A stretch of 10,797 bases of DNA from Rhodospirillaceae bacterium (GTDB lineage: Bacteria > Pseudomonadota > Alphaproteobacteria > UBA7985), in NCBI GenBank assembly GCA_002700865.1, contig PAFB01000039.1, forward strand, positions 1-10,797, read 5' to 3'. Made by a program: the position numbers and the translations under genes. This document shows, piece after piece, positions 6,307 through 10,797 of this stretch. Numbering within the stretch: the first letter of the stretch is position 1; the number at the start of each line of letters is the position of its first letter. The notes under the pieces were generated by a model. The model searched no databases. It was not told the DNA's origin and worked only from the letters and a program-made list of their open reading frames with translations.

Positions 6307-8517
6307 CTAGCGCCGCTCCTCTATCGCTGGGAAGAGTGCTTCGATGTTCAAATTAGCCGGTGCCTTACCCGCCTGCGCATGCGCCACGACAGCGCGCATA
6401 GCGGCGGCAAACTCAGCGGCAAACATCTCGCCATCAAACATCGAAGTCTTGGTTTTGTGCGTCCGGATGTGGTGGCGGATATCGGCCAGTAGTCCGGGAT
6501 TTGTTGCCAGTGAAATCGCTTTGTCCACGAAGGCGCTGGACGTGTCGCAGTTCAACTCCGGTAATCCGATCTGCGCATTGAAAGACCCGCAAATCCGGCT
6601 GTAGTAACTGTCTCCGGGCCGCGCCAGGGTCGGCAATTCAGCCCACATGTTGTCGAGCGTGCCCGAAGACATGCTGACGTGAAATGTATCCATGGCGAAG
6701 TCATGGGCGTGCAACCGCGTATAGTGCTCAGACTTGGGATTGACCCGATCCTGAAATCCAAACTGCGCTTCAGACAGTCCTTGCTCGACCAGATACCGGG
6801 CAATGGTGGAGCCGGAGTCTTTGCCCGCTGGATTATTGAACAAAACCACAGCCTTGGGAGCCGCGCGAAGTACTTGTGCGAGGCAATCAAGATAGTGACG
6901 GTCAATCTTCATGTGGTTGTTGAAAGCATTAATCAGGACGGCATCGTCAGGATAGCCGAGGTCAGCCTTGGTTATCGACCGGTCAAAGTCGAACACACCG
7001 CTGGTGACAAACGCTGATGGCAGTCTGATTTCCTGCTCCAGTTCTTGGCCCGGTACGGGTTCAGAAGCCAAAAATCTGTCATTGATGATGTAATCAAAGT
7101 GTCCGAGGCCGAGATTACCACCGTGCCCGACCCAATAGATATTGATGGGTGCCGGACGGTCCGCGCCAATCCGCAGCATGGGGATGCTCATGTAGCCATC
7201 AAGGTTGATGCAAATATCAGCCTGTTGCTGCCGGATGAACGCGGAGGCAGCGCGCAGAGCCTCACCGTCGCGGTCATCCTGCATGCCGTCGATGGACGCC
7301 AAAAGTTTGATCTCACGAACCGCGTCGGCATGAGCAAAAATGTTGCGCTGGTAGATATCGTCCTCAACCACCGTGCCGCAATTCAGGATTGAATATCCGA
7401 TGCCGTGCGCTTTCAGATGAGTGACAAACTGGTGCATCACGTGGGCTATGCCGTGGTTGGCGAGATAGGCAGAGCAAAACACGATATGCAGCGCCTCCCG
7501 CTTCGTTCCTGTGGCGGGCAGGGGGGCAGTTCGGGGCGCAAACCTATCCGCCATGGTCCTCAACAAGGCCGCTTCCCGCTCGCGGGTCACGCCAGCAAAG
7601 GGCAGGTGATAAGCCGTTCGGGCTGCACACTCAAAGTCGCCGCTTTCAACGGCCTTCTGGGCAACTTGTTCCAGCCCTTCAGAGTCAAACACAGGCGTTT
7701 TTGCGACGATTGCGCGCTCTGACCAAAACCGGAAGTTGGGATCATTCTTTGCAGCGCGATCGACGCGCTGCAACAGCGGTGCAAACACGTGTTGCAGGTT
7801 CGACATCTTGGTAAAGGAAACCACCAGATTGATTGCCTGCTCTGCGGTCAAGTCACGGGGAAGAAACTTGGACGCTTTGGCCATTTGCGCTGTGACACGG
7901 GCAATGGAGCCGGTGGCGTCTAAGCGATCATCGCCCAGGGCGTCTTCAATCCGTAGCAAGTAGTTGAGGGGGACGCTGCCGGCGCTGAAGCAGTGCAAAG
8001 CCAGCCCCTTGGCGAAGACGTCTGATGATGTCTTGTCGATCGTGTACGGCACGGATCGCATGAGGCCCCGACTGATTGAGTTCCCAAGCGCCTTTCCGGT
8101 CTCATGTTCAAGCAGGAAACTCAGGCTTTCCGACGCGCGTTCCAGCAAACCCAACTGCAGATAAGCGGTGGTTCGCAGGCGCTGCGCCTGCGTGCTGGTT
8201 TCCCACGTCTCAGCGGTAAAGCTCAGTGCCGGCTTGCCCGCTGTTGAGGCACCGAGAAACCCGATCGACGTCGCACCAGAGGCAAAATCACCATCCAGCC
8301 GCATGATGTTCAGTAGCAAGGTCAGGTTTGGATTTCGGGTTGCCTTGGGTAGACGCTCCCCGTCAATGAGTTCACCCTGCTCCCGGGCAATGACGGACCG
8401 CAAAAATGTTCCAACCGCAGGCATAGTCGCCGATGCTCTTCGGCTTACCTCCGAAGCCGCAGCATGGTTACCAGCGGCCATAGCCGAAGCAAAAGTTGTC
8501 AGTGCGTCCTGTTGCAC
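6307..8517 (-). CDS. GT41-like (OGT/SPINDLY-type) glycosyltransferase with helical TPR-like N-terminal half
   Basis: This is a 736-residue protein starting at a GTG (8517); the ATG at 8481 is an alternative, and neither has a clear ribosome site. Residues 1-340 are helix-rich with weak TPR-like units near 5-32, 113-139 and 284-305. Residues 343-710 resemble the GT-B catalytic half of O-GlcNAc transferase. NHGIAHVM (354-361) matches the OGT region with catalytic His498; INLDGY (437-442), DRPAPINIYWVG (453-464) and DYIINDRF (475-482) match the first Rossmann half; FNNHMKID (532-539), with K537 at the place of OGT Lys842, and DTFHVSMSSGTLDNMWAELP (610-629) match the donor half. The OGT diphosphate motif GHTT is replaced here by MSSG. 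There is no signal peptide or membrane segment, so it is probably cytoplasmic. Known relatives glycosylate proteins directly from nucleotide sugars. The gene sits 3 nt before manC at the head of a GDP-fucose operon, so I infer a GDP-fucose-using protein glycosyltransferase. The donor and the acceptor are unproven. Confidence 0.8.
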   Translation of the reverse strand: MQQDALTTFASAMAAGNHAAASEVSRRASATMPAVGTFLRSVIAREQGELIDGERLPKATRNPNLTLLLNIMRLDGDFASGATSIGFLGASTAGKPALSFTAETWETSTQAQRLRTTAYLQLGLLERASESLSFLLEHETGKALGNSISRGLMRSVPYTIDKTSSDVFAKGLALHCFSAGSVPLNYLLRIEDALGDDRLDATGSIARVTAQMAKASKFLPRDLTAEQAINLVVSFTKMSNLQHVFAPLLQRVDRAAKNDPNFRFWSERAIVAKTPVFDSEGLEQVAQKAVESGDFECAARTAYHLPFAGVTREREAALLRTMADRFAPRTAPLPATGTKREALHIVFCSAYLANHGIAHVMHQFVTHLKAHGIGYSILNCGTVVEDDIYQRNIFAHADAVREIKLLASIDGMQDDRDGEALRAASAFIRQQQADICINLDGYMSIPMLRIGADRPAPINIYWVGHGGNLGLGHFDYIINDRFLASEPVPGQELEQEIRLPSAFVTSGVFDFDRSITKADLGYPDDAVLINAFNNHMKIDRHYLDCLAQVLRAAPKAVVLFNNPAGKDSGSTIARYLVEQGLSEAQFGFQDRVNPKSEHYTRLHAHDFAMDTFHVSMSSGTLDNMWAELPTLARPGDSYYSRICGSFNAQIGLPELNCDTSSAFVDKAISLATNPGLLADIRHHIRTHKTKTSMFDGEMFAAEFAAAMRAVVAHAQAGKAPANLNIEALFPAIEERR

Positions 8518-8571
8518 AGAAAAGCAGATCTCGCGTTTGGGTGGAACATTCCCTAGGATTCTACTTTCAAC

Positions 8572-8596
8572 GCATTAATTTCGGAATAACTAATGC
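8572..8596. promoter_or_regulatory. inverted repeat in the leader of the glycosyltransferase operon
   Basis: GCATTA (8572-8577) and TAATGC (8591-8596) form a perfect 6-bp dyad with 13 nt between the arms. It lies in an AT-rich stretch (about 8570-8640), 55-80 nt upstream of the GTG start at 8517, where the operon promoter would be expected. It could be an operator, but no matching regulator is encoded in the window and I could not place a convincing -35/-10 pair on the minus strand. Confidence 0.3.
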
Positions 8597-8655
8597 TGAA
8601 TAAACTTTGGATTTCTGAAACAAATTTGGGGGTATTTTTGAAGGTTCCCGGGGGA

Positions 8656-8680
8656 TCGAGGCAAGCCGCCATGCCTTCGA
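8656..8680. repeat. imperfect stem-loop between the operon and tRNA-Cys
   Basis: TCGAGGCA (8656-8663) can pair with TGCCTTCGA (8672-8680) with one bulged T, giving 8 bp around an 8-nt loop. There is no T-run after it on either strand, so it does not look like an intrinsic terminator. Its role is unknown. Confidence 0.25.
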
Positions 8681-8768
8681 GTGAGGGATTGCAGCTTTTA
8701 CCCAAACGGGGGCACATTATATTTGCTTGGCTCCACCCTTGGTGTTAGCTTCGCGCGACTTTGAAGGC

Positions 8769-8842
8769 GGTACCGTGGCGGAGAGGCTACGCACCGGATT
8801 GCAAATCCGTGTACACCGGTTCGAATCCGGTCGGTACCTCCA
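8769..8842 (+). tRNA. tRNA-Cys (anticodon GCA)
   Basis: This is a complete 74-nt cloverleaf including an encoded CCA. The acceptor stem is GGTACCG (8769-8775) with CGGTACC (8832-8838), then discriminator T and CCA (8840-8842). The D arm is GCG/CGC around a 9-nt loop. The anticodon loop is TTGCAAA with GCA in the centre. The T arm is ACCGG-TTCGAAT-CCGGT. The first anticodon-stem pair (27-43) is C-T rather than a proper pair, where E. coli tRNA-Cys has a G-U wobble; the other four pairs are normal. The variable loop has 4 nt, as in other tRNA-Cys. It reads opposite to the glycosylation operon, so its promoter must lie in 8700-8768; TTGCTT (8723-8728) with TTAGCT (8745-8750) is a weak candidate. 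Confidence 0.97.
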
Positions 8843-8894
8843 TAGCTGATCCCATGAAAACTCATTTTTTGCGGCCGCGCAAAGGCTGGCGTCC

Positions 8895-8918
8895 GGCCCA
8901 TTTTTCGGGCCCATTTTT
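8895..8918 (+). terminator. possible intrinsic terminator downstream of tRNA-Cys
   Basis: GGCCC (8895-8899) pairs with GGGCC (8907-8911) around a 7-nt loop, followed two bases later by five T's (8914-8918). The stem is short and the tract is not immediately adjacent, so this is only a plausible end point for the tRNA transcript, 52 nt after the CCA. Confidence 0.4.
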
Positions 8919-8922
8919 CGGG
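8897..8922. repeat. perfect tandem duplication of a 13-mer
   Basis: CCCATTTTTCGGG occurs twice back to back (8897-8909 and 8910-8922) with no mismatch. The duplication creates the stem and T-run of the possible tRNA terminator. Confidence 0.9.
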
Positions 8923-8959
8923 TTTGTCCGGGGCCATCCGACGTTCGGCAGGTGTGGTC

Positions 8960-8983
8960 TCGCTGGACCGGTCGCTGGACCGG
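8960..8983. repeat. perfect tandem duplication of a 12-mer
   Basis: TCGCTGGACCGG occurs twice back to back (8960-8971 and 8972-8983) with no mismatch, only 37 nt after the 13-mer duplication. The two units are unrelated in sequence. No gene covers them. Confidence 0.9.
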
Positions 8984-9020
8984 CGATCTTTATCTTCTCA
9001 ATCAGTTCGCACGGGAACGC

Positions 9021-9035
9021 CCGGCTATGAGCCGG
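9021..9035. repeat. short perfect hairpin upstream of the sulfotransferase gene
   Basis: CCGGCT (9021-9026) and AGCCGG (9030-9035) form a 6-bp stem with a 3-nt ATG loop. It directly abuts the candidate -35 element and has no T-run on either side. It may be an operator half or chance. Confidence 0.35.
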
Positions 9036-9036
9036 T

Positions 9037-9063
9037 TGGACACGTGCGGAATATGGTTTTAAT
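9037..9063 (+). promoter_or_regulatory. candidate promoter of the Stf0 sulfotransferase gene
   Basis: TGGACA (9037-9042) matches TTGACA at five of six bases and TTTAAT (9058-9063) matches TATAAT at five of six. The spacer is 15 nt, shorter than the usual 16-18, which weakens the call. A start of transcription near 9070 would put the long stem-loop at 9072-9111 at the very 5' end of the mRNA. Confidence 0.4.
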
Positions 9064-9071
9064 GAGATCAT

Positions 9072-9111
9072 CATAATGATAACTAAGGTTCGGTTACCTT
9101 AAATCATTATG
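9072..9111 (+). promoter_or_regulatory. nested inverted repeat / leader stem-loop before the sulfotransferase gene
   Basis: CATAATGAT (9072-9080) is the exact reverse complement of ATCATTATG (9103-9111). Inside it TAAGGT (9084-9089) is the reverse complement of ACCTTA (9096-9101). The two stems stack across a small asymmetric internal loop (AAC on one side, A on the other) and leave a 6-nt TCGGTT loop, giving 15 bp in all. There is no T-run after it, so it is not an ordinary terminator. It ends 17 nt before the ATG at 9129 and covers the weak ribosome-site region from upstream. It could be an operator in DNA or a leader hairpin in RNA. Confidence 0.6.
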
Positions 9112-9128
9112 CTGAGTGAAATCCCGTT

Positions 9129-9938
9129 ATGGCGGAGAAGGCGGCTAAGTCACCTTGGATGGAAATTACGCTTGAGCGCCAGCTCTCGGACGAGCGTGAT
9201 TTCCCGGCTGGTAGTGAAGTCAAACGGACCTATGGCATTTTGTGCGGGCATCGGATGGGCAGTAACTTGTTGTCGGAGACTTTGTTTCTGACGGGACTGA
9301 TGGGTGATCCCATGGAGTTCTTCAACAAGCGCTGGCTGAGCAAATTCTTCGACAAGCATGGTGCGCAATACTCCAATTTCGACCTGTTCTATAAGTTCCT
9401 TCAGTCGCGGCGCACCTCACCAAACGGGACCTTTGGCTACAATCTCAAAGTGGACCAGTTCCGTGTCATTCTGCCTGGGCGATTTGGGTCCGATCAAGTT
9501 GGAAGGCGTCTCTTGCGGGATACGGAGAAGTTCGTTTTCTTGCGGCGCCGTGATCGATTGGATCAGGCGATTTCGGCCTACATCGGGCGCAGCAAGGATA
9601 CCTTCCGCATACCGGCCGAGGCCAACGTCAGTGAAATCCACGAAATCGTGCAAGACGTTCCCTTCGAGCCTGGGAGGATAACCGAACACCTGCACTCGCT
9701 GGTCAATCATGACCGGGCCTGGGAAACCTTTCTGCAAAAGACACCCAAGCCGTGGATTGAAATCTATTACGAAGATCTTGTGTCTGATTTCGACGGCACC
9801 ATTCGAAAAGTGGTGTCTTTTGTCGTGGGCGAACAGGACTTTGAGATACCAGAGCAGCCGACGGCAAAGATCGCCGGTGCCAAAAACCAAGAGCTCAAGC
9901 AACTGTTTCTTGAGCACATTGCACCCTCGCGCAGCTAG
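9129..9938 (+). CDS. Stf0-type PAPS-dependent sulfotransferase
   Basis: This 269-residue protein resembles the Stf0 group (type: mycobacterial trehalose 2-sulfotransferase), which transfers sulfate from PAPS to a hydroxyl, usually on a sugar. The 5'-phosphosulfate-binding region is ILCGHRMGSNLLSETLFLTG (37-56), followed by GDPMEFF (59-65), whose glutamate fits the Stf0 catalytic position. FGYNLKVDQFR is at 102-112. The 3'-phosphate-binding region FVFLRRRDRLDQAISAYI is at 135-152. Near the end are W198 and IYYEDLVSD (212-220). There is no signal peptide or transmembrane segment. The ATG at 9129 has only a weak ribosome site; an ATG at 9159 is an alternative. It is transcribed alone, away from the tRNA and the glycosylation operon, and ends just before a stem-loop terminator. 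The sulfate acceptor is unknown; a link to the nearby fucose cassette is only an inference from proximity. Confidence 0.82.
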   Translation: MAEKAAKSPWMEITLERQLSDERDFPAGSEVKRTYGILCGHRMGSNLLSETLFLTGLMGDPMEFFNKRWLSKFFDKHGAQYSNFDLFYKFLQSRRTSPNGTFGYNLKVDQFRVILPGRFGSDQVGRRLLRDTEKFVFLRRRDRLDQAISAYIGRSKDTFRIPAEANVSEIHEIVQDVPFEPGRITEHLHSLVNHDRAWETFLQKTPKPWIEIYYEDLVSDFDGTIRKVVSFVVGEQDFEIPEQPTAKIAGAKNQELKQLFLEHIAPSRS

Positions 9939-9960
9939 CTAGGCCTTAGACTTTAGCCAC

Positions 9961-9985
9961 AAAAAAGGGCATCAATTGATGCCCC
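9961..9985 (-). terminator. intrinsic terminator of the porin gene
   Basis: On the minus strand GGGCATC pairs with GATGCCC around an AATT loop (the 18-bp palindrome at 9967-9984), followed at once by six T's (9961-9966 on the plus strand are A's). This is a strong Rho-independent terminator about 50 nt after the porin stop codon. Confidence 0.85.
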
Positions 9986-9993
9986 TTAAAGGT

Positions 9994-10024
9994 GAGTGGT
10001 GCGCGAGGCACCACTCTATTTTCT
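9994..10024 (+). terminator. intrinsic terminator of the sulfotransferase gene
   Basis: GAGTGGTGC (9994-10002) and GCACCACTC (10008-10016) form a perfect 9-bp stem with a 5-nt loop, followed by TATTTTCT. It is oriented for plus-strand transcription and lies 55 nt after the sulfotransferase stop codon. It sits beside the opposite-strand porin terminator, so the two convergent genes have separate terminators. Confidence 0.75.
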
Positions 10025-10039
10025 AATCGATGATTAGAA
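10021..10039. repeat. inverted repeat spanning the porin stop codon
   Basis: TTCTAATC (10021-10028) and GATTAGAA (10032-10039) form a perfect 8-bp stem with a 3-nt loop. The TAA stop of the porin (10034-10036) is inside the right arm. In the porin mRNA this hairpin would precede the two terminator hairpins, giving three stem-loops in a row that might stabilise the 3' end. Confidence 0.55.
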
Positions 10040-10797
10040 GGACAGCGTCGCGCCGATTTCACCACCTTCGTCAGCTGCGTCGTAACCTGCGTACAGGCTC
10101 AGACCGCCGAGGTCGTAGTCCAGACCAACTGCTGGCTGCAGGTCCTGATCGAAGCCAATGGCCAGACCGAAGCCGTTCAGAGCAGTGGAAAGGGATACGG
10201 AGTAGGTGATGCCAGCCTTCTCGTGGTCGTCCGCAGAGGAGGAACCGAAGGTGGTGTTCACTGCGAAGCCAGCGATTGCCATGGAAGCAGACAGACCCCA
10301 ATCAGAGGAGGAGTCGGTTGCAGCTGCCAGAGACAGGTCGCCTACTGCGTAGGAAGCGCCCAGATCCCAAGAAGAGATGCCGAACACGTCATCTGGGTTG
10401 TCCAGAGCAACGTCGATCGCAGCAGACAGGCCGCCCAGATCGATGGTACCACCGGTTACAACTTCCAGATCACCCAGAGTGTCAGCAGCAGCAAGGTCTA
10501 CAGCCAGGTATGGGTTTGCACCCAGAATGCCGAGGCCCTGAGCAACAACAACGAGGCCGTCAGCGTCAATGTCAGCCTGGTCACCAGCACCAGCGATTGC
10601 GCCAACACCACCGGAGTAGTCGCCGGACTGCAGGGTCAGACGGCCAAAGCCACCATCAATGTAGATGGATGCGTTGGAAACGGTCATCACCTTGGAAGCG
10701 TTGTCCATGTAGAAAGCAGTATCAGACGCATCAACGCCGGACAGACAAGCAGCACCGACAACCATCTTGGTATCGGAAGAAGCCATCATCACTTCCA
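10034..10797 (-). CDS. Rhodobacter-type outer-membrane porin, 5' part outside the window
   Basis: The frame is open from the right edge for 254 codons to TAA at 10034-10036; the start and signal peptide are outside. The sequence is made of short Gly/Asp/Ala/Ser-rich stretches alternating with beta-strand segments, such as SIYIDGGFGRLTLQSGD near the middle of the first third, and ends GGEIGATLSF. A terminal phenylalanine after alternating hydrophobic residues is the usual outer-membrane barrel insertion signal. The IY(I/V)xGGFGxLTL pattern is typical of alphaproteobacterial (Rhodobacter) porins, trimeric 16-strand barrels that let small solutes cross the outer membrane. The ATGs at 10789 and 10786 near the edge are internal codons, not starts, because mature-type sequence follows without a signal peptide. 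A strong terminator and a stop-codon hairpin fit a highly expressed gene. Confidence 0.85.
   Translation of the reverse strand, partial: EVMMASSDTKMVVGAACLSGVDASDTAFYMDNASKVMTVSNASIYIDGGFGRLTLQSGDYSGGVGAIAGAGDQADIDADGLVVVAQGLGILGANPYLAVDLAAADTLGDLEVVTGGTIDLGGLSAAIDVALDNPDDVFGISSWDLGASYAVGDLSLAAATDSSSDWGLSASMAIAGFAVNTTFGSSSADDHEKAGITYSVSLSTALNGFGLAIGFDQDLQPAVGLDYDLGGLSLYAGYDAADEGGEIGATLSF

Noticed and set aside
8593..8748. Plus-strand 51-codon frame beginning MLNKLWISE with a GGA 8 nt upstream
   Set aside because: No recognisable family, covers the presumed operon leader on the opposite strand and the tRNA promoter region. Could be real but I cannot support it.
8769..8842. tRNA-Cys considered as an integration (att) site for a mobile island carrying the fucose cassette
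   Set aside because: No repeat of the tRNA 3' end and no integrase, transposase or inverted-repeat element seen in the window.
8868..8883. TTTGCG-GCCG-CGCAAA hairpin considered as the tRNA terminator
   Set aside because: The T-run precedes rather than follows the stem on the plus strand, and on the minus strand the stem is followed by A's.
8698..8937. Minus-strand open frame of about 79 codons (and an overlapping one at 8717-8914) over tRNA-Cys
   Set aside because: It is the antisense of a tRNA; such frames give a well-known false protein rich in phrases like DSNRC. No ribosome site or family resemblance.
8862..9074. Minus-strand 70-codon frame over the tandem repeats
   Set aside because: Composition reflects the repeats and GC-rich spacer; no family, no ribosome site, and it would begin inside the dyad upstream of the sulfotransferase.

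Overview
The window most likely comes from an alphaproteobacterium, probably a marine member of the Rhodobacteraceae. The signs are moderately high GC, a Rhodobacter-type porin, tightly packed cell-envelope genes and a Stf0-type sulfotransferase. The family-level assignment is an inference from gene content, not from a marker gene.

Layout. Positions 1-1339 (minus strand) carry a small Dabb-domain protein that runs off the left edge and a phosphate acetyltransferase, joined by an ATGA start/stop overlap. Positions 1509-8517 (minus strand) hold six co-directional genes that look like one operon. In transcription order they are a large GT41/OGT-like glycosyltransferase with a helical, TPR-like N-terminal half; manC (GDP-mannose synthesis); gmd and fcl (GDP-mannose to GDP-L-fucose); a CmcI-family O-methyltransferase; and a left-handed beta-helix O-acetyltransferase. 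Gaps are 3 to 32 nt, and the manC/gmd and gmd/fcl junctions overlap. Positions 8518-9128 have no protein gene I trust. They contain tRNA-Cys(GCA), two short tandem duplications, several inverted repeats and a candidate promoter. A Stf0-type sulfotransferase lies on the plus strand (9129-9938). It is followed by two adjacent stem-loop terminators, one for each of two convergent genes, and then by the 3' part of a porin on the minus strand that runs off the right edge.

How the genes may work together. manC, gmd and fcl convert mannose-1-phosphate to GDP-L-fucose. The only glycosyltransferase in the operon belongs to the fold family of OGT and SPINDLY, which glycosylate proteins directly in the cytoplasm. 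No lipid-carrier transferase, flippase or polymerase is present in the window. The simplest reading is a self-contained cassette that puts fucose, or a related sugar made from GDP-mannose, on a protein and then methylates and/or acetylates it. The nearby sulfotransferase may add sulfate. The acceptor, the sugar and the reaction order are not shown by the sequence. This cassette is the most interesting part of the window.
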